A DNA stretch of 64,000 bases from Mesocentrotus franciscanus (Eukaryota; Echinodermata; Echinoidea; Camarodonta; Strongylocentrotidae), in assembly GCA_037976565.1 (NCBI GenBank), contig CP137674.1, positions 8,599,789-8,663,788 on the forward strand, in the 5' to 3' direction. The translations under genes were made by a program, and so were the position numbers. This document shows, piece by piece, positions 46,068-59,300 of this stretch (position 1 is the stretch's first letter; each line of letters starts with the position of its first letter). Below the pieces are notes generated by a model. The model ran no database searches and was not told the DNA's origin. It saw nothing but the letters and a program-made list of their open reading frames with translations.

Positions 46068-48333
46068 CCCCGGTTCCCCTCTGCATTAAAATAATGTCAG
46101 TTACTAACCAATGCATCGCTACATGTGATGTAACAATGAGTGTCGATTTTCATTTGTGCCAGTAAGCTTATAATTGTGCTTTTAACCGTGATTTACAAAT
46201 AAAAAAGAGCTTATTGGATAACACACTTTGAAAAGTTATTTTGCAATAATCATAAATCCGACCCAACTGATTTTGTCAGAGTATATCGGTAGAGGCTGTA
46301 TATATTATTATATAGGGCGGGAGGACATAATCTAGCAGCCTAATATAGGTTTTAATTGGGTCGATCAAAATACATTTTCAAATATATATATATTTTTTTG
46401 GATGTTGGATATAATTATAATATAATATAATATATAATAATAATATAATTATAATCACATGTACTATGTTTACCCTGTATGTATTCTACTTTTCTTGAAT
46501 ATAGAAATGATATGTCAACAAACAAACGAAAAGGCCTATAATATATAACTTGGTCTGTCCATTTACAGTTTAAGATAATCAGTGATAGATTGTAAAACTC
46601 AATACCAGGAAGAAAGCAGTTTCAGTAGCATTGTTTTTTTTTTTATTCATTTTCATTTATTGGTGTACAAAAACTGACCAGCAACACAGGCTGAAGAGGT
46701 CAGTTTACAACTGCAATCATGTAGAATAATACAATATAAATGAAGGAATGTTAACAATAATATTATATATACATAGAATGTACAAAAGAAATATAGTATA
46801 AACAAAACGAAAAACAAAAAGTATAGTATATACACTTCATTGTACACACGTGATATCAAAGAGATACGGAGGGAGAGATATAAAGGTACAGAGGGAGATA
46901 ACTGAAGAGAGAGAGAGAGAGAGAGAGAAAGAGAAGGGGGCAAGGAAGGGAAAGATGGGGATAGTCAATGATCGATGTGAATACAAAAAGGAGGGGAAAG
47001 ATTAAAGGTGAGGAGAAAGAAAGCGCAGAGATAGAAAGAAAAAGACAAACAGGCATTGACAGAGAGGGGGAGAGAAAGAGAAAGAGAAAGAGAAAGAGAG
47101 AAAGAGTATGGAGACTGAGACAGTGTATGCAATATTATGAACATGGGTACTTCAGGTCGCATGCTCGTTATCAAAATTAATGGCGGTAAAAAAAAACAGG
47201 AGGCAAACAGAAAGACGGGAGCTATACAGAGAGTATACTTCAGTTCAGCTCAGTTTTGCTACATATTGGGAAACAGTTGAGTTCAGAAGATCGGGGGTAG
47301 AAAATGCAACATGAAAAGAAGTCGATGCATACTCTCTCCTTGTTATCTCGCCTAGTCCCCTTGCATTTCATACACCGTGTAGGTACTGCATGGTGCCGAT
47401 CCCCCTAACCATAAATTGACATCGGTGCCCCTTTGTTTTTGGATCCGCGGTATGCCCCTGACAGGTATACTATAAGCTACCAAACAATAACTGTTTTAAA
47501 CAAACAGACCGTCATTATCAATAATCATATCAACTTTACGACGAAGAGGCAAATCGGACACATTTTTCTCGAAAGTGACACTCGCAGGTTATTGTTTAAG
47601 GTGTAAAAAATACGGGCAAGCTATGACGATCATAAATATTACACATTCCTTGTTTTTGTATCAAATGATGAAAACATCCTTTCACTACCGGTATTATTAT
47701 TAGTTTTTGACAGCCACCGTCAAAGTCAAGATAAAAAAGGTGGGTCGGCTGGAATGCCAACAATGCGGAAACCTGTGAGTTTTGGGGATAAACAGGTCCT
47801 TGAATAGTTCAAAATCAGGCGAAATCTAATATTGGAGCTTTGCCGCCAAAATAAATTAGTAAACATGTTTTTAAAAATCCAATTAGAAGTCGCAAGAGTG
47901 CACAATATGTAGTCATGACTCTTCGAAAAAATAAGTATTTCGGTGATTGTGAGGCGGCGTCGGATATACGGGCGAAAATAATCTCATATTTAAAAGTTGA
48001 AAAGCAACAAAAATGCAAGAATTATTTACAGTTTGGTAGTTGATTGTTAGAAAGGTTCGAAATTTAGCATGATGATGGTAGCTTTATTTTTGTTTAGAAA
48101 ATCTAATGGATTGAAGGTGAGGCATTAATGAGTGTCGTCAGACGGTCACGTTCATCAAATTCCTTCTTTTAAAGTAGATTATGATGTTTTAAAGGCGGAG
48201 TTGTATAGTTTTCGCCATTTTTATTCTACGGTATTAACGCGATGCACAAGATTAACAAAATTCAAAATAAAAAAAGTTGCTCATACGTCGCAGTGGCAGG
48301 GACCAGTTTTCAGATCCACGCCCCCTAATAGCC
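46068..48333. other. Non-coding AT-rich stretch with (GA)n repeats
   Basis: TATA-rich patch at 46380-46450; (GA)n and GAAAGA runs at 46905-46935 and 47060-47105. No exon recognised. Confidence 0.5.
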
Positions 48334-48471
48334 TACCTCAGTCCCACCGCCAAACCGACTCCACATCGACTCCACATCGACTCCAAACAGACTAACTTTT
48401 GGCTATTGGGGGTAAGGTAATATTATTTGACCGATCTGGTGTCGGTCGGTCTCGTTAGTGTGACTGGGGTA
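48334..48471. mobile_element. MITE with CCTCAGTCAC ends, copy 1
   Basis: The left end TACCTCAGTCCCACC and right end GTGTGACTGGGGTATA are inverted repeats. Inside are CCGACTCCACATCGACTCCA and GATCTGGTGTCGGTCGGTCT. A second copy at 54733-54870 shares the ends and the GGTGTCGGTC block. Confidence 0.7.
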
Positions 48472-48493
48472 TAAATAATTAATTCACTCTGAA

Positions 48494-48565
48494 GAGAGAG
48501 AAAGGGGAGCAGAGAGAGAGAGAGAGGGTGGAGCCGGAGAGAGAGAGAGAGAGGGGGGGGGGGGC
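48494..48565 (+). repeat. (GA)n/(G)n low-complexity run
   Basis: GAGAGA runs and a G11 tract. Related simple repeats follow: (TTTG)10 at 48857-48898 and a G/GA-rich run at 49198-49270. Confidence 0.9.
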
Positions 48566-49238
48566 GTGAGAACGATGAAAAAAAAATCAAAACATAAAAA
48601 AGAAGAGAAATTCATCTTTCTCTCTCCTATGCCCCTAACTCAATAACAGTCTATCACCCTCCTTGGCCTCAAAACCCCGTAAAAACTAGAAACCCCGCCC
48701 TCATTGCATTGATTGGCTCCGAAGTTCAGCTACGCCACCGCCCTATGAGAGCTAATTCATAGCAGTAAATCTAAATTTGGGTGACGTTACGCTAAAACAT
48801 GTAGGCCTATTTTATTTTATTAGTTGCATTAAGTTTCTTGCTGTCTTCAGAAAATGTGTGTTTGTTTGTTTGTTTGTTTGTTTGTTTGTTTGTTTGTTTT
48901 TCCATGGCATATGCAGCAGATCAACGGGGTCGGCCGAGGAGAGAGGTTATGGCGGGGTATGGGAGGGGTATAATTAGAAACTGCCCCCCCCACTCCACTG
49001 CCATTGAGAGTTTGGCCAACCCGGTTCAAGTCGGGCACAAACTTTGACGAATATTGCTTTGTTGGGCAAGCACAAAACAAAGGAATATAATACGCCATGC
49101 TGTGACCAACTGAAACAAAGTTGACGAAACTCTTGGTATGTGGTTCCGACTACTTCGCCTGATTTTTCTCACAGATTATGAATCGCCAGGTTTACAGAGG
49201 GGGGGAGGGGGAGAGAGAGGGGGAGGGGAGAGGGGGTG

Positions 49239-49272
<34 letters not shown>

Positions 49273-50204
49273 TAATGTTTCTCATAACGACTTCACCTTT
49301 GCGATTAAAATTGCGTTTAGATATTACGTCATTTTCTTCACATCTCCCACTCTTTTAGAAAAAGAGTAATAATGTAGATATGTATAAATTAATATTATAT
49401 ATATATATTATATAATGATAATTAATCAATCAACAATATTTGTTACTGTTACTATTTCATCTATTTTGACATTTATATGTTGACATCATGCAAGTAAAGA
49501 TTAATTAGGTCAATGATCTTTCAGTTTGTATGATTTTAGAAAATGATATGTTTAATAATGTAATACGTACTTACAGAAACACATTGCCAAGAAAAGCATT
49601 TTAGCGGTTCAGTTACTATCTGAGAAAACAAACGAACATTATTGGGCTCTACGAATACATCATACATGTAAGAGTATATCTATCCCACACCTGGGTTTTA
49701 TTGGTCGTCAAATTAAAGCCTAATGATCTAAATAGTTCCTAATTTACTACGATCTTTTATCTGCTATATTATGTTTCAGTAAAAAAAAATATGTAAACTT
49801 GTTTACTGCGTACAACGAAATTGGATGACTGCGGTCTGCGCATTATTTGCATGTCAAAGGGACGGCGAATTTCACACCTCTTACCTTTGCGGCTGGCTTA
49901 CTCCAAATTTTAATGAGGATACGTATTCGAAAATTTGATTGTTTTTTCTTTTTAATTTTCGTTCAAAATAACTATAAATTTCCAGTAAATAACACGGATA
50001 CATAATTTTTGCTGTAATTAAAGTCAATAAATTCAAATTAAGAATGAAACTAATATATTTATTTTCCATCTACAGAATACGAAGTAAATTATTACACCTA
50101 TTGAATAATGGACTAGTCTTACATGTTTACGGTATGATTCGTGTAGTATAATATTCATGGAAGTCGCCATATTGAGGTATGCAGCGTGAAATTATACCAA
50201 ATTG

Positions 50205-50322
50205 ATGGAGTTTTTGGTGTTGCTAGCAGGCTAGCTCGACTGACAATATGTATGATGTGGCGATTATATGTTGCAGCTATTCCACTTCTGTGGTTTTATC
50301 TGGTTTCCATCACTTACGGTAA
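50205..50322 (+). promoter_or_regulatory. Upstream ORFs at the start of the secreted-protein gene
   Basis: ATG at 50205 opens a 9-codon frame ending at TAG 50232-50234. A second ATG at 50248 opens a 24-codon frame in another register that overlaps the main ATG (50252/50255) and ends at TAA 50320-50322. If the transcript starts upstream of 50205, both would reduce initiation at the main start. The transcription start is not known. Confidence 0.4.
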
Positions 50323-53300
50323 CACAAATGGTAAGATAATCGTTTATTTTTTGTTATAATGACATTGTATCGTGCACCCTCAATCTACAGCTACAGGTCC
50401 ATGTACACAATTCACACACTCGTAATACACACACATACACACCTGTTAGTAGGCTCCATCTGGCTCAGTGGCTGTATTGGGGGTCCATAGGGAACCAATT
50501 AATTAATTGATGTAGACCAGCTACCAGTGGCAGTAGTACCAAAGAGATATCACAACTGTTGTGTTATCTCTTTGGTAGTACTAGTAGTGTGATATTATAT
50601 CTGTGAAGTGTGAGTGTTTATGAAATTGCGGAAATGAACATTAAAATATTAGTTTCAGTCAACCTTATGTTTTTAATGTTGATTGATTTTTTAAAATATA
50701 GATCTAGATCTAGGTCTAGTCCCGGCCCTGTAAGTGTAAGGCTGTATGTAAATTTAAAGACTAATCTATGGTGTATAGACCAGGGGCGGCGATTTCTTTT
50801 CATGACCGGGGGTAGGGGACGAAATGCGAGGGACGAGCGAGCAGTGGCGAAATGAGCAAAAACGTTTAGGGGGGAGGGAAAAAATCCGCATCACCACCAC
50901 TCTTACATGTTACATCCAGGCCCCGCGGAATGTTTTTCAAAGTGGGGGGGTATTTACGATCAGGTAGAGCAAAGTGAGCGAGGCAAGTGGATCGTAATTG
51001 GCGTGGGGTCCAGGGGCAAAGCCTGGCGGGGGTCAAGGGGCGGAGCTCAGAGGTTTTAGGCACTTAATTACAGTCAGATGAGCAACCAGGGGCCCGCCTC
51101 AGGGGCCTTGGTGGGGAAGCTCAGGGAAAAATCATGCCATTTCAGCAACATTTGTGAATCACTGGTATCGAATTAGAAATAAACCACGTTTGAATGTTTT
51201 GTATCAGTACGCCAGTGCGAGGGAGCACTAGTGAACGAGGGAGGTGAAGGTGACAGAAGTGACTACCCCCTTACAGGTTTTTGAAGTTTTGTTGTATTAA
51301 AAAATTACATTTCTTAGCAAAACTATAGTATAAAAACAAGCACAGTACTTTTTCACACTTCACTTTTTTACAATATTTACTTGTACATTTTAAAGGACAT
51401 TATGCGAGGGAGCATAGCTCCCGAGCGAGAAGATTTTTGCATTTTAATTTGTCTAAATGCTGCACTCTTGGGCGCTCCAGAGCCTAAAAGTGTTTTGCAG
51501 TCTTTAGTCTGTATTTGCTATACATTTTTTTGGTTGCACTTTTTCAAATTTTTTCAAAATTTAAAAATTGAGGGGACCTGTCCCCCGATCGCCGCCCCTG
51601 GTATAGACTATAGTACTAGTAGACCCTATGTAGAACTTATGCATAATAATTGATATTATTATTATTATTATAAAAAATAACAGATGGATTTTCCAATTGA
51701 TTTGTAAATTTGTAAGCAACTTACAAACAACTTGCAACTTGGGCCTATCATTAAATCTGACATTAAAGAGGCATGCTAAAGACTAAAAGAGTTTTCTGTG
51801 TGCATTAATTGCGGCACAGTTGACTGGAACTGGAAGGAATTGCCAATTATTCATGTAAAATGTTTGTACTATTGTAGAATCCTACTAGTCTACAGTTAAC
51901 TTATAGTTATACACAGCGAAACTTGTCCAGTTTGGAAATTGACAAGAACTTGCTGGGAGAGGTGTTAACTTATAGTGATACACAGGGAAACTTGTCCAGT
52001 TTGGAAATTGACAAGAACTTGCTGGGAGAGGTGTTAACTTATAGTAATACACAGCGAAACTTGTCCAGTTTGGAAATTGACAAGAACTTGCTGGGAGAGG
52101 TGTTGGAAAGGATTCAGCGTTCAGTCATGCCTACGGATTAGTTCGTCAGATCTAGGCCTACCCGCCTGTCACCTGTTGGATAGATCACTTTTGGTTTGGA
52201 ATAGCCTGGAAGACGCCCTAGAAGAGAAATGCTTTATGCCTACTCTCTTCGATGCACAACGCCTGGGTTTTTAACCCACCTCTCACAAGGATTTTGCAAT
52301 GTTAAAAAAAAGCCCCTGAAAATCACTTTTCCATGAGCCCGTGCTTGATGAGGTTATCACCATGGGTTACCCGGGATTGAAATTTGTTGGTCTTCTTGAG
52401 GAAAAAAAAATCCTCATCACGAATGTGTTATATTTTTAGAAATATGGGTACAAAATTTGTTCAAATTCACCATATTTGGATCACCATGATGTGTTGATCC
52501 TGCCGACCCAGAACCATGTAACATTGCTGCGTTACCAATTTCATGATGATTAGTGATTCAATGTAGTGCAACAGGCGCCGAGCTGATCGCGGACCACCAG
52601 ACCGTAATGGTTGGGAACTACATTGTAGCGCTGGAGTGTCATTTGTCCTTGTCAATAAAGCCACTTAAAGAGAAGGGTGAGTTCTGGGAAGAGGTGAAAA
52701 ATAATTTGTGAGCATTATCATTGTTATTATGCAAGTGTGGAAGAACATCAGATAAAAAATGTTCCCTGAAAAGCATGGCATTTCAAATGCCTTAATATTC
52801 TAAATATGTCATGTACTGTAACAGCATAAAAATCAGGACAAATTTTTATGCCACATGATCGTGTAGTCCCATATACAGTACCGGTACATATTTCTGTGTA
52901 CAGTGCTTGTAACTTTACCAAGACTGGGCCAAATCTCTTATCATTTTGATGATTCCAGAACCTTGCAGTACACACCAATACTTATAATTATATGCTAGAT
53001 GATCAACCTTTTTTGATCGATTCCACACCGTTTCATTCACAATGCAATCGCATGACCAGAGCTCAATTTTATCTTTAAATTGCAAATGAGCGTGTATTCT
53101 TAAAGCGTATCTGAAGTAGAATTATTTTTCCAAGGGCAAATGACAGAAAATCTCAAGTTTTATGATCTGTGCGTAGTTGTGTTGATAGACCTGCATGGTC
53201 AGTGTCTGGGGAAATGTATATCATGTGAAGAAGAGAAAATCAGTGGTGATGACACTCTCATCTCCATGACAGCACTAACCAACCAGAGAAATTTCATTCA

Positions 53301-56300
53301 AGGACCAAAATTGTTAGCTTCTCTTCTTCAAATTGGCAACAGTGATATTCAACCTATTCGCACACTTTTTAAAATGAAAGTTCCGAAAAATCATGCTATC
53401 CAAAAAGAACTTAAAATGTTGTATGGAAATCATCCATTTTGAACTTTTCCATGTGTTGCTGATTTTAGAAGTATAATACTTACCGTATTTGTTTTTGGTT
53501 TCTCTATAAAAACCCTCATGTGTGTGTGTGTGTGTATTGGGTTTTGACAGACGTGTATCAATCAGATATGATTATTTACGTCTGCGGACCGACCTTTAAA
53601 CGTCACCATTTGAAAGACGTGACTCAGTTTCGAACCTGCGTCCTCGGCTGTGTGACATGTATGCAAACCTTTTATTCATGCACTAGATACATGTACATTT
53701 CTTGAAGGCTTCACTCCGAATCAAAAGTTGTATCGCCAAATCTCAAAATGTACATGTAGGTGGTCATCCTAAATTCATACTGTTGTAGAAACTAAACACA
53801 TCTTTTTTTTATTATGGATCTCTACTTCTCAGGTTCTCAACTTAACTACTTGAGTGGTATCATTGATTCAAAGCAGCTCTATTGCATTGCATCACAGTAA
53901 AAAAAAAAAAAAAGTACACAGAAGCGGTATGTGATTTAGCTCCGGCAAGCTCCAAAAGAGCCCTTGAAAACTGGAAAAGAATTCTGGTATGAAATACTGG
54001 TACTGAAAAAATTATTGCGAACAAATTGCATTGAAAACAAAAAAAATCCAAAAAGTGCTTATTTGAACAAAGAAAGGTTTTTGATATGGTCACCAAGCCT
54101 TATGGTCACTTACAACCATTTAATAACATTACTTCTCATTACCCTTTTTAAAATTTTTACTTTACTGTACTCTTCAAGAAGTAGACCTACATGTATTGTA
54201 TTTCCTTATGTTGACTGGTAACTTAAAGGTAAAGACCAGTTTTGGAAAAGCCCCTCTCTCAAAAAAATGAAATGGAAGCTCTCATTACCAATCATGTGAA
54301 AGAATATGTTTTGACTAATACGTGATGATACAAATTTTGCCGGGAAAGTTGGGAAACTGCCTACTAATTGATATATTTGGTAAATTATTATATCTATTGG
54401 GACCAAATAGATATCGTGCACGTGGTCGCGTAGTCCCATATACATCTTTCTGTGTACAGTGCTTGTAACTTTACCAAGACTGGGCCAAATTTCTTATCAT
54501 TTTGATGATTCCAGAACCTTGCAGTACACACTAATACTTATACATGTATGCTAGATGATCAACCTTTTCTGATCGATTCCACAACGTTTCTTTCACAATG
54601 CAATCGCATGACCAGAACTGGTCTTTATCTTTAATATAGATTGAGGATGAGAGGGAGTGGGGGAGGGGAAAATCTCCCCTTACCCGACAAGCCAGGCTGT
54701 CCCCCATCCTACACAACTTGATTAAAATACAGCACCTCAGTCACCCGCCAAAATGGGCTCTAAATTGACTTTAAACCAACCGATTCTTTGCCATTCGGGA
54801 TAATGTATTGTTTTAGTTTCATCTGGTTTCGGTGTCGGTCCGGTGTCGGTCTCGCTGGTGTGACTGAGGCATAAAGGATAAGATGATGTCTGTCTGATAA
54901 TCTCAAGGATTGTTTTGGCTTTGCAAACTTACCAATTACCAAACTTGATAACATGTAGCTCCATGACACCCCTTTAAACACTGGTATAGAGTAATCTTGC
55001 ACTCGAAAGTCAAAACAGTTGAATAATCTTCAAGCCTTTGGTATATCAACATGTATCCCATGATAAAATGCAATGTGACACTGGGAAATTGTTTGTGTGG
55101 CATATAAAGAGTTAAGAAGATCTTGGATACTTGGTGCAATCAGGGCAAAGGCTTTCCATGTCGCAACTGTCTGCATGTCTTTGGTGAGAGTTGAATTTGA
55201 TGATTGTCTGGCTTAGGGATAGTTGTTGTTGTTGGGGATGGGGAGTCAACCAGGTTCAACTTTTTGTGTGTGTCTTTTGGGTTGTGAATTGGAATAGGAA
55301 GGGGGAAAAAATCCACTAAATCCACTAGAATTGATTTTGATATACAGTAATGCCCCGCAAATTGCAAAGTGACATATGATAACATTGAACATAAATTTTT
55401 GTTTATTCTGGATCACAATAAATGGAGCCAAACAAGGCTGGCATTTCCGCTCACATTGTGTTTCACGATCCATTGAATCTTTTATTTTTCTTGACTTTGC
55501 CGGAGAACAATATGCCCTGCATACTTGGCTGTTGTGAATAAAGAAAAATGTGTTAAATAATCCTGGAATGGAATATCTCTGGTTGTTTACGCCGATTGTG
55601 ACAAAGGTTCTGCATATTTGCTTTTGTGAATCGTATCCTTGTTTACCAGATATTGGATCAAGTTTATTTGTAAGGTGAGCACATATAGGTGTAACCTCAG
55701 TCACAGAGCCCTTGTAACGTGTGGGTATCACTCTCTATGCATTTGACATCACTCTCTATGCATGCATCACAGGATATAAGAGAGATATGGTATGATCATC
55801 TTTCAAACAAGGGTCAGGAGAATGTGTTCCTGAATTTGACCTTTTTTCTCTTTCTCTCCACCGCAAGGATTATTTTCAAAAGACTTTACTTTTTTTTGTT
55901 CATTCTTTTTCATTTGGTATTTGTTATTTTAAAATATACAGTGGATTTTAATTTTGTATTTTATTTTATTTATTCATTCATGGTTTGGGGGTTTCATTTT
56001 TTTACTTATTCACTTTTTTTCTTTTTCATTTTTCTCTTTTTTTTTTTGGGGTGGGGGCGGGAGGAGGGTGGTGTCTGAAATGTTACAATGATTACTTGGA
56101 CCCCGTTCTCACTCACTTTGAAAGTGGTCTTAGTTAGACCGCTCCAGAGGAACGGGTCTTGAGGAACGGTTTGCGAGGGTTCACACTCCGAGCAGTTTTT
56201 CATGGCTCAAACCGCTCCACGAGTCAAAGTGGTCTTGTTGCTATGACAGCTCAGGTCAGCGGGTAAATTTTTTCGCGCGGAATACTAAGCGTATGTACCG

Positions 56301-59300
56301 TACTACATGTTTCGCACAGAACGTCACTAGCTCACTTCCGTTCAAAGTACGCCGTTCTCACTGCACGTTAGAGCGCTCCAAACCGCTCTTAATAAGACCC
56401 GTTCCTCAAGACCACCTCCCGAGGTGGTCTTCTGGAGCGGTCCAGAAGTCCACTTCCTGGACCACTTTGACCGTTCTCACTCACCTAAGAACCGCTCCTG
56501 AGGAACGGGTCTTAGTTAGACCGCTCCAACGAAGTGAATGAGAACGGGGTCTAAAAGACAGAAATTGATCCAATGTTGAACATGTGTGTGCCCATGGATA
56601 GTGGTGGTACATGTAAGGCCTCCAAAACATTTTGTCAGTTGATCAGTTGATTTAGGGTGATAAATACACAAAAAACTAACAATTTTAAGATGCTGTACAG
56701 TTTATCAGGAATAGTATTACTGTAAACAAATCAGAGACATGTGAAAAATGACTTACTATATGGCCAGGGACATACATGTACTGTAGATTTCCAAGTCTGG
56801 CAGTCTGGCATACTAATACATTGTATGTACATGTATGTATGTACATGTATGTGTATGTTAAAGGAAAATCTAACCCTTGTAATAAGTTCATACATGTAAG
56901 TATGAAAGTGTTGGTAAAATCAGAGAAACAGAATGGTGAAAGTTTGAAATAAATCAGACCAATGTATAATATGAAAGTTATGAATGTTTGAAATATGAGA
57001 TCACTAAGTCTATTCGAGTCTCAAATTGGCATTTTGGTCAGTGGATTGTGAAGTAGTTACAGATTTACATGTAAATCTCCTGGACATGCATGTATACAAA
57101 AATATCACTAATTTCTGTTTTTCCCAAAGTACCTTCTCCCTTGGGGCACTATTCAAAATTATGCCATGGATAGCATGTTATTATAGGTCCTCTAAAGAGG
57201 TGCTATTTTAATCAAATAAATGATTGAAAATGATAGACATCATGGTTAGAGATGTAAAATTAAAGGCTGTGGCATGCTTGTCCATCCACAGAGGACATCT
57301 TGCCCTGATTTAGGGTGCCTAAACCTTAAAATTCATCCAACAGCATACATGTACATGTAGATACAACAGTAATTGGAACAAAACCTGTACATTGAACCTA
57401 CATGTATAAGTTTCATGTTCTATTTTGTCCAATATTTTTTTTTCTACCAGAAGTTAAGATAATCTTTGAGGTGACTATCCATTTCAGACAATAGGGATCA
57501 GTCTGATCAGACCCCCACCTACATGTACATGTACAACCGACAGAGCTAGGGGAGTTCACAGTCACTGGTACACTCATCGCAGCTGCCTTGTTTGTTGTTC
57601 GCTTATTGTTGATCTCCAGTGGGTCTTTAGATCTTCTTTTGTTCCTCAAGTCGTCAAGAGAGAGAGAGAGAGAGAGAGAACCATGTCCATGCACCATGTG
57701 TACTGGCATTGTGGTAGAGTTGTTTGTGACAAAAAACAAGTGATACACCTATACAGGTCAACATGCAGCCTACATGTGCATGTTTCATGCATCATTTTTT
57801 TCTTCTTTTCTGGTATTTACCGGTAGTGATATTAATCGGTCATAACAAAATATCTTTCACAAACTTTTTTCCCTTTTGTACATAAATGTATTTGGAACAT
57901 ACTTGTATATAAATAATTGGTAATCAACTGATACATATATTTTTGTGTAAATATACAGAGCAATACATATTAAATTGTCATCATACAGTGTACATGTATA
58001 TAATTAATTAGAAATCTTGATTCTCATACAGGTATGTCTAAGTGTTTCATGTACATGTATATTATTTAAAAATAACATTTGCATTTATAAAATGAATCAT
58101 ACTGTACGTCATTCAAATATACATGTATACATGTACAAAAATTGAAATAATCAACTCTGACTAGGTTTCTTAAAGTTGCCTACAGACAAAACAGACAGAG
58201 ACACAAGACACTAACAGAACAAACAACAACAGCAAAATTAAAATGATATTGTTTTGTTTTTAAATGTCGTGCATTATGGCTTGGCAGCCTAAGCTACTGT
58301 ACTTATTAAAACCTATTATGCCACATTGTATTGAATCTGTTCTCTTCCCCCTAGCCTCCTTCAAAAATGACATCCCTAAAAAAAAATTGTTAAAAAAATA
58401 ATAATGATGTATAGAAAAATATATTTAGAAAGAACAACAAATACAGATATTGTTCAGACATTCCATGAAAACTTACATTGTGTACATTTGTGGTGGGTCT
58501 TTCTTCTTCTACACACTGCAGTACATGTACAGTATATCGTCCTATAGATTATCTTCATTCTTTTGAATGAATGTACATGTACATGTATGTGACGCATATT
58601 TTCTACTAAATTTTCTACTAACATTAATATTATTTTTGAACTCAGAGTTACATGTACAGAGTATCTCTCAGAGCTTTTGTGCAGTCTCTACGGTGGTATA
58701 TCATTTTAAGGTTGATTTCATAACAATTTTATGAAGGCCTGCATCTTTAAAAGATTCTATGTCTATTGGCCAATAGTTTGATTCTCTTTTGCATATGGCC
58801 GCAAAATACAGTGTAGATGTACATTTACAGTATGTCTGAGTCCATCTAGAAGTTTACAAGCTACATGTAAATATTACATCATACATTTGTTGTAGGCCTA
58901 TATGGGTGGAATGCAACTCTTCTTCAGACTTGTTGAGATTCTTCAAGTGTTTATACATGGGTGGCATGTTTATCATTTAGGACCTGTTTTTCTCCCGTTT
59001 CTAATATTTACATACATGTACATGTACATGTACATAGAGTTGAGGCGTAACAGTTAATTGTAGACCGACTGTTTTGTGCAGCTTAAAGAAAACAGGAAAA
59101 CAAAATGTATCTGTAATTGTATCATGTTTGTGCTTGGTTCATAGAAGTATGAGATTAATACCCCCCTCCCCACCCCTAACAAAAAATGATACTAGAAGTT
59201 TGCCTGCATGAACATGTAGCCAAACACAATTTACATGACGTATACAATACAACTGTACTGTTGTGTTGTATCATAGACCCCCAATTAAAATCAGAGACAA

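Noticed and set aside
48132..48395. 87-codon frame starting SSDGHVHQIPSFKVDYDVLK
   Set aside because: The first part looks protein-like and might be a transposon fragment, but it runs into the CCTCAGTCAC MITE and matches nothing I can name.
55246..55731. 161-codon open frame on the minus strand
   Set aside because: Longest non-repeat frame in that intron, but composition is irregular, no domain or splice context was recognised, and the length is only marginal for chance in AT-rich DNA. Worth a profile search only.
56293..56541. 82-codon frame
   Set aside because: Lies wholly within the inverted-repeat element and has no protein-like features.
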